NCBI GenBank assembly: GCA_035556135.1
Contig: DATMFO010000005.1
Location: 62,001 to 126,000 of the forward strand
Length of the DNA: 64,000 nucleotides
Reading direction: 5' to 3'
From: ZC4RG30 sp035556135
GTDB taxonomy: Bacteria > Pseudomonadota > Gammaproteobacteria > Steroidobacterales > Steroidobacteraceae
Shown: piece by piece, positions 45,444-53,841 of the stretch
Layout of the letters: each line of letters starts with the position of its first letter
How positions within the stretch are numbered: the first letter of the stretch is position 1
Position numbers and translations under genes: made by a program
Notes under the pieces: generated by a model
Told to the model about the DNA's origin: nothing
Databases searched by the model: none
The model's input: the letters and a program-made list of their open reading frames with translations, nothing else

Positions 45444-46076
45444 TTACACGTGGCGGGCGGTGCCTGTCATCACGCGCGAGGCCAGTTGCATGGCCTTCTG
45501 CACCACGCGCGGCAGTGGCACGCCACCGGAATGACGGGCCATCTCGCCATGCGCCTGCTCATCGGCGCGCATCTGCTCAAGGATGGTGCGGCTGCGCGCA
45601 TCCTCCGCGGGAAGCTGCTGCAGGTGGGAATCCAGGTGCCGCTCCACCTGGCGCTCGGTCTCGGCCACAAAGCCCAGGCTCACGCGATCCGAGGCCAGGC
45701 CCGCGGCCACACCGATGGCGAAGGAGCCGGCATACCAGAAAGGATGCAGGCGGCTGGGGCGATCCTGCAGTTCGCGCAGGCGCTGCTCGCACCAGGCCAG
45801 GTGGTCTGTTTCCTCCCGTGCCGCCTGCTCGAGTACCTTGCGCACCGCCGGGTCGCGCGCCACCAGCGCCTGCCCGTGGTAGAGCCCCTGGGCGGCGACT
45901 TCGCCGGCGTGATTGACCCGCATCAGCCCCGCTGCGAGCCGCCGCTGCTCCTCCGGGAGCCCTGTGCCGGGCTCCCCCGGGGTCGGGCGGGTGGCTCGGG
46001 GGGGGGCGAACATGGCCCGCAGCGCCCGGTCGGCACTGGCAAGTAGTTGATCTGCAAGGGTCGGTTCGGCTGGCAT
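45444..46076 (-). CDS. coq7: 3-demethoxyubiquinol 3-hydroxylase
   Basis: Di-iron hydroxylase of ubiquinone synthesis, 210 residues, the COQ7 type that replaces UbiF in many bacteria. Iron ligands are visible in MRVNHAGEVAAQGLY (first Glu), EETDHLAWCEQRL (ExxH), ERQVERHLDSHL and ADEQAHGEMA (second ExxH). ATG 46076 is preceded by TATAGT at 6 nt. With ubiH and the partial flavoprotein at the right edge, the window holds three ubiquinone hydroxylase genes. Confidence 0.95.
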   Translation of the reverse strand: MPAEPTLADQLLASADRALRAMFAPPRATRPTPGEPGTGLPEEQRRLAAGLMRVNHAGEVAAQGLYHGQALVARDPAVRKVLEQAAREETDHLAWCEQRLRELQDRPSRLHPFWYAGSFAIGVAAGLASDRVSLGFVAETERQVERHLDSHLQQLPAEDARSRTILEQMRADEQAHGEMARHSGGVPLPRVVQKAMQLASRVMTGTARHV

Positions 46077-46082
46077 GAAGCT

Positions 46083-46088
46083 ACTATA
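46083..46088 (-). promoter_or_regulatory. TATAGT -10 element of coq7, leaderless configuration
   Basis: Minus-strand TATAGT, within the AT-rich stretch ACATATATAGT, ends 6 nt before ATG 46076; no Shine-Dalgarno is present. Confidence 0.5.
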
Positions 46089-46127
46089 TATGTGGCTGCG
46101 GCGGGCGCGCCCACCCTCCAAATCGCT

Positions 46128-46156
46128 TTGAAAGCGCCCGTCGCTTGGATTACACT
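46128..46156 (+). promoter_or_regulatory. sigma-70 promoter of rplM-rpsI
   Basis: TTGAAA (46128-46133), a 17-nt spacer and TACACT (46151-46156), followed by a GC-rich discriminator typical of stringently controlled ribosomal promoters. The leader to ATG 46230 would be about 67 nt and has hairpin-forming GC repeats. Confidence 0.75.
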
Positions 46157-46229
46157 CTGCGGCCTTTTTTACGGTACCCAGGCGCCCGCAGGGCGGCCCA
46201 CGGGGCCAGAGCAGAACCTGGTAGAGCCA

Positions 46230-46658
46230 ATGAGCACCACATTCGTCAAACCCGCCGACGTGCGCGCGGACTGGTACGTGATCAACGCCGAGGGCAAGAC
46301 CCTGGGCCGGCTGGCGACCCAGCTTGCCCATCGCCTGCGCGGCAAGCACAAGGCCGACTACAGCCCGCACGTCGACATGGGCGACAACCTGATCGTGCTG
46401 AACGCGGAGAAGATCCACGTGACCGGCGCCAAGCTCACCGACAAGTTCTACCACCAGCACACCGGCTACATGGGCAACCTGAAGTCCATCGCGCTGGGCA
46501 AGCTGCTGCAGGAGCATCCCGAGCGCGCGATCGAGTTCGCCGTGAAGGGCATGCTGCCGAAGAACACGCTGGGCCGGAAGATGTTCCGCAAGCTGCATGT
46601 GTTCAAGGGCGGCGAGCATCCGCACACTGCCCAGCAGCCCAAGGCGCTGGAACTGTAA
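46230..46658 (+). CDS. rplM: 50S ribosomal protein L13
   Basis: Primary 23S-binding protein of the large subunit, 142 residues as in E. coli. It shows the N-terminal FVKPADVRADWYVINAE, LGRLAT, and MLPKNTLGRKMFRKLHVFKG near residue 110. ATG 46230 gives this standard length. The leader of about 67 nt may be the site of feedback control, as known for the E. coli operon. rpsI follows 42 bp later. Confidence 0.98.
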   Translation: MSTTFVKPADVRADWYVINAEGKTLGRLATQLAHRLRGKHKADYSPHVDMGDNLIVLNAEKIHVTGAKLTDKFYHQHTGYMGNLKSIALGKLLQEHPERAIEFAVKGMLPKNTLGRKMFRKLHVFKGGEHPHTAQQPKALEL

Positions 46659-46700
46659 TCCGGCGAAGTCGCCCCAAGCTTAAACCAGAGATCCCGACAG

Positions 46701-47093
46701 ATGGCAGCACCCAGCAATTACGGTACCGGACGGCGCAAGACCGCCACCGCGCGCGTCTACATGAAGGCCGGCACCGGCAAGATCACGGTCAACGACCGCT
46801 CGCTCGATGAGTTCTTCGGCCGCGAAACCGGTCGCATGATCGTGCGCCAGCCGCTCACCATCGCGCAGGTCGAAGACCGCTTCGACTTCAACGTGCAGGT
46901 GGTCGGCGGCGGCATCACCGGCCAGGCCGGCGCCATCCGCCACGGCATCACCCGTGCGCTGATCGAGTACGACGAAAACCTGCGCAGCCCGCTGCGCCAG
47001 GCCGGCTTCGTCACGCGCGACGCGCGCGAGGTGGAGCGCAAGAAGGTCGGTCGCCGCAAGGCCCGCCGCGGTCCTCAGTACTCGAAGCGCTAA
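46701..47093 (+). CDS. rpsI: 30S ribosomal protein S9
   Basis: Small-subunit protein of 130 residues whose C-terminal tail reaches the P-site tRNA. The motifs NYGTGRRKTATARVY, GGGITGQAGAIRHGI and the basic end KKVGRRKARRGPQYSKR, finishing in the invariant SKR, are complete. Cotranscribed with rplM; a tRNA-Gln gene begins 10 bp after the stop. Confidence 0.98.
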   Translation: MAAPSNYGTGRRKTATARVYMKAGTGKITVNDRSLDEFFGRETGRMIVRQPLTIAQVEDRFDFNVQVVGGGITGQAGAIRHGITRALIEYDENLRSPLRQAGFVTRDAREVERKKVGRRKARRGPQYSKR

Positions 47094-47102
47094 TCCCGGT
47101 TT

Positions 47103-47176
47103 TGGGGGATCGTCCAGCGGTAGGACTACGGACTCTGACTCCGTCAACCTAGGTTCGAATCCTAGTCCCCCAGCCA
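47103..47176 (+). tRNA. tRNA-Gln (CTG anticodon)
   Basis: Full cloverleaf: acceptor TGGGGGA (47103-47109) pairs with TCCCCCA (47166-47172); the anticodon stem ACGGA/TCCGT encloses CTCTGAC with anticodon CTG; the T arm has GGTTCGAATCC. Discriminator G and an encoded CCA (47174-47176) follow. It lies 10 bp after rpsI and before a strong terminator, so it is probably released from the rplM-rpsI transcript. Confidence 0.96.
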
Positions 47177-47223
47177 ATTTTCACCGGTCGCGCCGGAGAG
47201 GCTGCGAGGTGAAGGTCGAAGAA

Positions 47224-47245
47224 GCCCTGCATTGCAGGGCTTTTT
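47224..47245 (+). terminator. Rho-independent terminator after tRNA-Gln
   Basis: GCCCTGC/GCAGGGC stem with a three-base loop followed by TTTTT; ends the rplM-rpsI-tRNA transcript. Confidence 0.9.
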
Positions 47246-47303
47246 CATTTCCGCGCCATGCTGCAGGCTAGGCGACGCAAACCACCAGAAAAGGAAGTCG
47301 CAC

Positions 47304-47537
47304 ATGGCCAGCAATCGCTCGCGTGACGTGGAGAAGGCCTACGGGCGTGCGGCATTCGCGGCCAAGCTGCGCCGGCTTGCCGATGCCATCGAATCAGGTG
47401 GCCGATTCTCCATCCAGGTTGCCGGGGAGCGAATCCGCGTGCCCGCTGATGCCATTTTCAATATCGAGCATGAACGTTCTGGTGACGAGGAGGAGATCGA
47501 GTTCCAGCTGAAATGGCGGGGAGGAATTGCCGGGTGA
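47304..47537 (+). CDS. amphi-Trp domain protein
   Basis: Small soluble protein of 77 residues resembling the amphi-Trp family, named for its C-terminal amphipathic strand and Trp. It has an N-terminal helix with RLADAIESGG, then the strands FSIQVAGERIRVPADAIFNIEHE and EEIEFQLKWRG. Function is unknown. ATG 47304 is chosen with AAGGAAG upstream; the terminator just before it indicates its own transcription start. Confidence 0.75.
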   Translation: MASNRSRDVEKAYGRAAFAAKLRRLADAIESGGRFSIQVAGERIRVPADAIFNIEHERSGDEEEIEFQLKWRGGIAG

Positions 47538-47579
47538 CCTCCGCTGCCGGTACGCTGGATGCATACAGGGGGTGCGACG

Positions 47580-50156
47580 ATGTCGGGTGAGGTACGCCGT
47601 GGAAGAGTCAGGGCCATGCAGCCCGGTCGCCGCGCAATAGTTGCAACCCTCCTGCTCGGTGGAGCAGTGCTCTTCGCGCAGCAGCGGCCACAGCCGCCAT
47701 CCGTGCCGTCCCTCTATACGGCTGAGCAGGCAGCCGCCGGCGAGAAGCTTTATTTCGAGCAGTGCGCGCTGTGCCACGGAGATGATCTCGGCGGGCGTGA
47801 AAAGGCGACCGCACTGGCGGGCGCGCAATTCAACGAGGCCTGGAACGGCAAGAATCTTCGCCTGCTGTATGACCGGCTCGAAACGATGCCGCCTGCCGCG
47901 CCAAAGAGCCTGACCGCGGCGCAGTACTCGGCGCTGCTTGCCTTCCTGCTGCGCCACTCCGGCATGCCCGCCGGATCGGTCGCGCTGCCCACCGATCGTG
48001 CGCAACTTGCCAGCATCACCTTCGGCCAGCAGCCGGCTGCTGTTGCGGCCGGCCCGCGCACGGCGACTGCTGCCGTTCCGGCGGCGGGAGCTGCCGCAGC
48101 ACCGGCACGCACTGCTGCGGTGAGGCGCGGGCCCGATACGAACTGGACCACCTACGGCGGCAATCTCGCCAGCCAGCGCTATTCGCCGGCCGACCAGATC
48201 ACGAAGGACAACTTCAACCAGCTGGAGATGGTCTGGCGCCTGAAGACGGACTTCCTCGGGCCCCGGCCCGACACGCTGTATTCCGCCACGCCACTGCTGG
48301 TGGACCGCACGCTGTACACGACCGCAGGCACCCGGCGCGCTGCCGTTGCGCTGAACGCCGTCACCGGTGAAATGCTCTGGATGCATACGGAGGATGAGGG
48401 CCAGCGCGGACTCAACGCGCCGCGCAACGGCGCCGGACGCGGCGTGGCCTACTGGGCCAGCGCCGACGGCCGCGACAAGCGCGTGATCTACGTGACGCCC
48501 GGCTACCGGATGCTGGCGCTGGATGCGAAGACGGGTGTTCCCGTGCCCACATTCGGCAAGAACGGCGCCGTGGACCTGAAGCTCGAGGCCGACCAGGAAG
48601 CGGACCTCGAGTCTGCCGAGCTGGGCCTCAACGCAACGCCGCTGGTCGTTGGTGATGTCATCGTCGTCGGGGCGTCGCATCGTCCTGGCGGAGCGCCCCG
48701 CACCATGCGCAATGCGCGCGGCATGGTGCGCGGATACGATGCCCGCACGGGAAAGCGGCTGTGGATCTTCAACACCATTCCCCGCCGCGGCGAGTTCGGA
48801 TTCGACACCTGGCTGGACAACTCCGCGGAGCGCAACGGCAATACCGGCGTCTGGGCGCAGATGAGCGCCGATCCCGAACTCGGCCTCGTCTACCTGCCCG
48901 TCGAAATCCCCACGGGCGACTACTACGGCGGCAACCGCCCCGGCAACACACTCTTCGCCGACAGCCTGGTGGCAGTGGATGTGAAGACCGGTCGCCGCAA
49001 GTGGCATTACCAGACCGTGCACCACGACCTGTGGGACTACGACCTGTCCTGCGCACCGATCCTGTTCGACATCAAGGTGAACGGGCGCACCATCAAGGCC
49101 ATCGCCCAGCCCACCAAGCAGGCATTCCTGTTCGTGTTCAACCGCGAAACCGGGGAACCGATCTGGCCCATCGAGGAGCGGCCGGTGCCGCAGTCCCAGG
49201 TGCCGGGCGAACGCACCAGTCCCACGCAGCCGTTCCCGACCCGGCCCGCGCCATTCGACATGCAGGGCGTCAGCGAAAATGACCTGCTGGACCTGACGCC
49301 GGCGCTGAAGGCCGAGGCGCTGGAAGTGGTGAAGCGCTACCGCATGGGCCCGCTGTTCACGCCGCCGGTATTCAGTTCACTGGACGGACCACTGGCCACA
49401 CTGCAGGTGCCTGCTGATGTGGGCGGTGCCAACTGGCCGGGTGGTTCGTTCGACCCGGAAACCAACCACCTCTACATCCACTCGCACACGGCCGTGTACC
49501 TGAGCGGCATCGTGCCGGCGAATCCGCAGCAATCCGATATGGGCTACGTCGGAGGGCAGGCACGCGCCGGAGGCTCAGGCGGCGCGCCAGGCCCAGGTGC
49601 AGGTCCGCCCGGTGCACCGCAACCTGGTCGCGGTGGTGGTCCCGGCCCATCCCGCGCTGGTGGTCCGCCCGCCGCTGGCCCTGGCGCTCCGGCCGGCGGC
49701 CCGCCGGGCGGCGCCCCGAGAGGCGGAGCCAATGTGCAGGGCCTGCCGCTGGTGAAGCCGCCCTATGACCGCATCACCGCCTATGACATGAACACCGGCG
49801 AGATGGTGTGGCAGAAGGCCCATTCGTCCACGCCGGATGACATCAGGAATCATCCTGCACTGCAGGGGCTCGACCTGCCGCGCCTCGGCCAGCCGGGCCG
49901 TACCTTCGTCGGTACGCTGGCCACGAAGACGCTGCTGATCGCGGGCGAGGGCGGTGTGCATACGAATGCAGCCGGCCGGCGCGTCGCGCTGCTGCGTGCC
50001 TATGACAAGCTCACCGGCGCCGATGCGGGTGCCGTGGAGATGCCGGCCAAGCAGACCGGTTCACCCATGACCTACGTGATCGACGGCCGGCAGTTCATCG
50101 TGCTGGCCGTCAGCGGCAACGACGGTGCCGAACTCATCGCCTATGCATTGCCATAG
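47580..50156 (+). CDS. exported PQQ-dependent dehydrogenase with N-terminal cytochrome c
   Basis: Periplasmic quinoprotein of 858 residues. A hydrophobic export segment (residues 17-32, VATLLLGGAVLFAQ) is followed by a cytochrome c domain with heme motif CALCH at 62-66, an A/P linker, and an eight-bladed PQQ propeller starting at NWTTYGGNLASQRYSP. Electrons from an alcohol or sugar substrate would pass from PQQ to the fused heme. A stretch of about 60 residues near 660-720 made almost only of G, P, A and R interrupts the propeller. ATG 47580 has AGGGGG upstream. Substrate unknown. Confidence 0.87.
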   Translation: MSGEVRRGRVRAMQPGRRAIVATLLLGGAVLFAQQRPQPPSVPSLYTAEQAAAGEKLYFEQCALCHGDDLGGREKATALAGAQFNEAWNGKNLRLLYDRLETMPPAAPKSLTAAQYSALLAFLLRHSGMPAGSVALPTDRAQLASITFGQQPAAVAAGPRTATAAVPAAGAAAAPARTAAVRRGPDTNWTTYGGNLASQRYSPADQITKDNFNQLEMVWRLKTDFLGPRPDTLYSATPLLVDRTLYTTAGTRRAAVALNAVTGEMLWMHTEDEGQRGLNAPRNGAGRGVAYWASADGRDKRVIYVTPGYRMLALDAKTGVPVPTFGKNGAVDLKLEADQEADLESAELGLNATPLVVGDVIVVGASHRPGGAPRTMRNARGMVRGYDARTGKRLWIFNTIPRRGEFGFDTWLDNSAERNGNTGVWAQMSADPELGLVYLPVEIPTGDYYGGNRPGNTLFADSLVAVDVKTGRRKWHYQTVHHDLWDYDLSCAPILFDIKVNGRTIKAIAQPTKQAFLFVFNRETGEPIWPIEERPVPQSQVPGERTSPTQPFPTRPAPFDMQGVSENDLLDLTPALKAEALEVVKRYRMGPLFTPPVFSSLDGPLATLQVPADVGGANWPGGSFDPETNHLYIHSHTAVYLSGIVPANPQQSDMGYVGGQARAGGSGGAPGPGAGPPGAPQPGRGGGPGPSRAGGPPAAGPGAPAGGPPGGAPRGGANVQGLPLVKPPYDRITAYDMNTGEMVWQKAHSSTPDDIRNHPALQGLDLPRLGQPGRTFVGTLATKTLLIAGEGGVHTNAAGRRVALLRAYDKLTGADAGAVEMPAKQTGSPMTYVIDGRQFIVLAVSGNDGAELIAYALP

Positions 50157-50216
50157 CACGCGGCCTGCCGTGCGCCTGATCATCCAGCCAACCCACCTCA
50201 CAGCGCGAGCATCCTC

Positions 50217-51254
50217 ATGAAAGACATCCAAGCCGGAAACGACAACATGGCCACGGGCTCAGCCGATGCGGCCCTGCAGCCGAATGCCATCAACCGGCGC
50301 GACCTGCTGGTCGGTTCGGGCGTGGTTGCGCTGACTTCGGTGGTCGCGGCGCAGACCGCGGCGGCCGCTCAGCCGCCCGCTGCACCGGCACCCGGCGCTG
50401 CGCCAGGTGCAGGCCCGAGGGCCGGTGGTCCTCCGGGCGGCGGCGCAGGGCCGAGGGCCGGCGGACCCGGCGGCGGTCGCCCGGCGGTTATCCCGGCAGG
50501 CTCCGTCACGTTCAACACCGTCATCACCAAGCTGAAGGAAGGCAAGCAGATCTTCAGCAACACCATCATGGGGCCGGACCTCGAGGCCGCGAAGCGCGCC
50601 TGCGAGGGGGTGGATTTCATCTGGATCGAAATGCAGCACTCACGCCTCACCTGGCGCGAGGCCGAAGACCTCATCCGCGTCATCGCGCAGGCCGGCTGCA
50701 TCCCGTTCGTGCGTGTGCCCAGCGCCAACAAGGGCGATATCCAGAAGGCCACCGATGCCGGCGCGCTGGGCATCATCATCCCGATGGTCGACACCATCGA
50801 GGAGGCGCGCAACGCGGTGCTGTTTGCCAAGTGGCCGATCGGCAGCCGTGACAATCCCAACACCAAGCCCTGGGGGCACCGCAGCTCCGGCGGCGGCCAG
50901 TTCAACCAGCTGTGGGGCGCCGCCTACCAGAGCAACGCCAACAACAACATCCTGATCATGATCCAGATCGAGAACCCGCAGGGTGTGGGCCTGATCGACA
51001 CCATCCTCGAGGAAGTGCCGGGCATCGACATCGTGATGGTGGCCAGCAACGACTTCGGCTGGCAGGCCGGCGACCGCGATGGCGACGAGAGCTACAACGC
51101 GCGCGAGAAGGTCGTCCGCGAAGCGGTGCTGAAGCACGGCAAGATCCTGTCCGGACCTTCCAGCTGGCAGAACCGCGCGGGCTACCGGCTGTTCCAGGGC
51201 CGCCGCAACGCCACCAACACGGGTTACGACGCCACGGGCAACCGGATCGAATAG
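50217..51254 (+). CDS. Tat-exported HpcH/HpaI aldolase-like protein
   Basis: Protein of 345 residues. NRRDLLVGSGVVALTSVVAA at 26-45 is a Tat-type leader; a linker of G, P, A and R fills about 55-90; the aldolase barrel follows. Active-site positions are kept: His in EMQHS, Arg in FVRVPS, Glu in IQIENPQG and Asp in ASNDFG. Family members are normally cytoplasmic, so export is unusual. It follows the PQQ dehydrogenase by 60 bp and shares its linker composition, suggesting a joint periplasmic role. The stop lies 1 bp from the convergent glnS stop. Confidence 0.8.
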   Translation: MKDIQAGNDNMATGSADAALQPNAINRRDLLVGSGVVALTSVVAAQTAAAAQPPAAPAPGAAPGAGPRAGGPPGGGAGPRAGGPGGGRPAVIPAGSVTFNTVITKLKEGKQIFSNTIMGPDLEAAKRACEGVDFIWIEMQHSRLTWREAEDLIRVIAQAGCIPFVRVPSANKGDIQKATDAGALGIIIPMVDTIEEARNAVLFAKWPIGSRDNPNTKPWGHRSSGGGQFNQLWGAAYQSNANNNILIMIQIENPQGVGLIDTILEEVPGIDIVMVASNDFGWQAGDRDGDESYNAREKVVREAVLKHGKILSGPSSWQNRAGYRLFQGRRNATNTGYDATGNRIE

Positions 51255-51255
51255 C

Positions 51256-53028
51256 TCAGCGGCCGCGCGCGGCCTTTGCCCAGGAGTCGCGCAGGGTCAC
51301 GGTGCGGTTGAACACCGGGGTGCCGGGCCTGGAGTCCACCGCGTCGGCCACGAAGTAGCCGTGCCGCTCGAACTGGAAGTGCCCGCCGGCCTGCGCCTGC
51401 TGCAGCGCCGGCTCCAGCTGCGCACGGACCACACGCTTGGCATCCGGGTTGATGTCGAGCAGGAAGTCGCGCTCGCCGGCGCCGGGATTCGGCACATTGA
51501 ACAGGCGGTCGTACAGCCGCACCTCGCAGGCCATCGCGGCCCCGACCGACACCCAGTGGACGTTGCCCTTCACCTTGTACTGGTCGGCGCCGGTTGAGCC
51601 GGAGCGCGAATCCGGGAAATACCGGCAGCTCACAGTGGTGACCTGGCCGTCCGCATCCTGTTCGTACCCAGTGCACTCCACCACATAGCCGTAGCGCAGC
51701 CGCACCCGGTTGCCCGGATAAAGGCGGAAGTAGCCCTTGCTGGGCGTCACCATGAAGTCCTCGCGCTCGATCCACAGCTCCTTGCCGAACTGCAGCTGCC
51801 GGCTGCCGAGGTCGGGCTGCTGCGGATGGTTGGGCGCCTCGCACTGCTCGGTCTGCCCGTCCGGATAGTTTTCGATGACCAGCTTCACCGGATCGAGCAC
51901 TGCAATGCGCCGTGGCGCAACCTCGTTCAGGTGGTCGCGCACGCAGTTCTCGAGCACGCCGATGTCGATCGGGGAATCCGATTTGGAAACGCCCAGCCGC
52001 TCGATGAAGGTGCGCAGGGCCTCCGGAGTGAACCCGCGGCGGCGGGCGCCGGCCAGGGTGGGCATGCGTGGATCATTCCAGCCCTCCACGTGGCCTTCAT
52101 CCACCAGCTGCATCAGCTTGCGCTTGGAGAGTACCGTGTAGGTGAGATTGAGGCGGCCGAACTCGTACTGCTGCGGCAGCGGCGCCGCGAAGCAGCCGGC
52201 CTCGGCGAGGTGCTGCAGCAGCCAGTCGTAGAAGGGGCGCTGGTCCTCGAACTCCAGGGTGCACAGGGAGTGGGTGACGTTTTCCAGCGCATCCTCGATG
52301 GGGTGCGCGAAGGTGTACATCGGATAGATGCACCAGGCGTCGCCGGTATTGTGGTGGTGCGCGTGCCGGATGCGGTAGATGGGCGGATCGCGCAGGTTGA
52401 TGTTGGGCGAGGCCATGTCGATCTTCGCCCGCAGCACATGTGCGCCGTCCGGGAACTCGCCAGCCTTCATGCGGGTGAAGAGATCCAGGTTCTCGGCAAT
52501 TGAGCGGGCGCGCCAGGGGCTGTCGCGCCCCGGCTCGGTGAGCGTGCCGCGGTTCTGGCGCATCTCCTCGGGGCTCTGGCTGTCCACGTAGGCATGCCCG
52601 CGCTCGATCAGCGCCACGGCGCACTGGTGCATCTCGGCGAAGTAGTTCGAGGCGTAATACAGGTGCGGGCCCCAGTCGAAGCCCAGCCAGTGGACCGAGT
52701 CGATGATGGCATCGACGAATTGCTGCTCCTCGCGCGTGGGATTGGTGTCATCGAAGCGCAGGTGGCAGGCACCGCCGAACTCCAGCGCCATGCCGAAATT
52801 CAGGCAGATCGACTTGGCGTGTCCCAGGTGCAGGTAGCCATTCGGTTCCGGCGGAAAGCGGGTGCGGATGCGCTGTGGGTCGGCCGGGCCACCGGCCTGC
52901 CTGGCGGCGAAAGCGGGTTGGCCGGACCAGCGTCGCGCGGCGTACCGGCCAGCGGCGAGGTCGGTTTCGATGATCTGGCGGATGAAGTTGCCGGCGGGTG
53001 GCGCGGGCGAGGGGTCTTTGGAGGTCAT
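51256..53028 (-). CDS. glnS: glutaminyl-tRNA synthetase
   Basis: Class I synthetase of 590 residues charging tRNA-Gln. RFPPEPNGYLHLGHAK contains the HIGH-type motif (HLGH) near 72, and VLSKRKL near 298 is the KMSKS equivalent; the C-terminal anticodon-binding barrels follow. Slightly longer than E. coli GlnS (554) because of its N-terminus and linkers. TAGAGT lies 9 nt before ATG 53028. Presence of GlnS together with tRNA-Gln is expected for gammaproteobacteria. Confidence 0.97.
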   Translation of the reverse strand: MTSKDPSPAPPAGNFIRQIIETDLAAGRYAARRWSGQPAFAARQAGGPADPQRIRTRFPPEPNGYLHLGHAKSICLNFGMALEFGGACHLRFDDTNPTREEQQFVDAIIDSVHWLGFDWGPHLYYASNYFAEMHQCAVALIERGHAYVDSQSPEEMRQNRGTLTEPGRDSPWRARSIAENLDLFTRMKAGEFPDGAHVLRAKIDMASPNINLRDPPIYRIRHAHHHNTGDAWCIYPMYTFAHPIEDALENVTHSLCTLEFEDQRPFYDWLLQHLAEAGCFAAPLPQQYEFGRLNLTYTVLSKRKLMQLVDEGHVEGWNDPRMPTLAGARRRGFTPEALRTFIERLGVSKSDSPIDIGVLENCVRDHLNEVAPRRIAVLDPVKLVIENYPDGQTEQCEAPNHPQQPDLGSRQLQFGKELWIEREDFMVTPSKGYFRLYPGNRVRLRYGYVVECTGYEQDADGQVTTVSCRYFPDSRSGSTGADQYKVKGNVHWVSVGAAMACEVRLYDRLFNVPNPGAGERDFLLDINPDAKRVVRAQLEPALQQAQAGGHFQFERHGYFVADAVDSRPGTPVFNRTVTLRDSWAKAARGR

Positions 53029-53037
53029 GCGAGGCGT

Positions 53038-53043
53038 ACTCTA
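53038..53043 (-). promoter_or_regulatory. TAGAGT -10-like hexamer before glnS
   Basis: Minus-strand TAGAGT ends 9 nt before ATG 53028 with no Shine-Dalgarno. Confidence 0.4.
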
Positions 53044-53128
53044 CCTTATGGCCCCGCGGGCCAGCGGTGGGAAGGGCATGCCAGGGCGTATGATCGGGCC
53101 GGAGCGCCCTTTCCACGGGAGATGCAGC

Positions 53129-53644
53129 ATGAAGCGGGATGCCAGGCTGATCGCGACCTTCGTCGCAGTGCTCACTTTCACCGTTACCGCCTCCGCCGGG
53201 GAACCGGTTGCCCTGGAGCCGGTGGTGGGGCATGAGTTCAGGGAAATTTCCGCTCCCGGGGTCACGGGTGTTTTCTGGACACGGCGGGGCGATCACTACA
53301 CGTTGCAGATCCAGTTCAACATCCCGCCGGGATCCAACAGGCTGCAAAACCTGGCCGCTGCCGGCCTGGCCCCGACACCCGGCGCTGGCGGGCAGGCGTA
53401 TCCGGACGTGCGGATACAGTTGCGCGACCGCAATGGCGCGACGATTCCCCACCTGAACCGGCTTGCCGTGGAGCCCAGCCTGAAGACGCAATCCGTGCTG
53501 CGCGGCGCGCAGGATGGAGCGCGGCGTTCCGAAGTGGTCTATACCTTCTGGCTTGGCGACGGCAACAACGCCGACACGCTCACGCTGCAGATCGACGGGC
53601 GGGAGTTTGTCGAGAAGGTACCGCGCCTCCCCGGCGGCGGCTGA
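53129..53644 (+). CDS. exported protein of unknown function
   Basis: A 171-residue protein I do not recognise. A signal peptide (about 1-23, KRDARLIATFVAVLTFTVTASAG) precedes a probable beta-rich domain with repeated short strands (GVFWTRRGDHYTLQIQF, DVRIQLRDRNG, VVYTFWLGDGNNADTLTLQIDG). ATG 53129 follows GGGAG at 7 nt and TATGAT at 53089-53094 could serve as -10, giving a normal leader. It sits between glnS and the CocE-type hydrolase. Confidence 0.65.
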   Translation: MKRDARLIATFVAVLTFTVTASAGEPVALEPVVGHEFREISAPGVTGVFWTRRGDHYTLQIQFNIPPGSNRLQNLAAAGLAPTPGAGGQAYPDVRIQLRDRNGATIPHLNRLAVEPSLKTQSVLRGAQDGARRSEVVYTFWLGDGNNADTLTLQIDGREFVEKVPRLPGGG

Positions 53645-53841
53645 TTTTCCCGCGGACGCGCGTGCACGCCATGCACGGTGGGTGATCCCCGCCGCCAGCC
53701 TGCTTTACCGATTCGCCACCCACGCCGGCAGCAACGTCCCCGACGCTGGCGTCACCGCCGGAATCCACCCGTGGCTCTGCTAGCATCGCCGGCGCCCCGG
53801 GGGGCCAGGGGTGCTTATGACCACAAGACGGAGGACGTCTG

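Noticed and set aside
49555..49735. Repeated GGC/CCG-rich units that look like a DNA repeat array
   Set aside because: They are codons of a G/P/A/R-rich protein linker in a continuous frame; there are no spacers or conserved repeat units, so not CRISPR.
53122..53128. ATG at 53122 as start of the exported unknown protein
   Set aside because: It is out of frame; ATG 53129 has GGGAG at 7 nt and gives a signal peptide.
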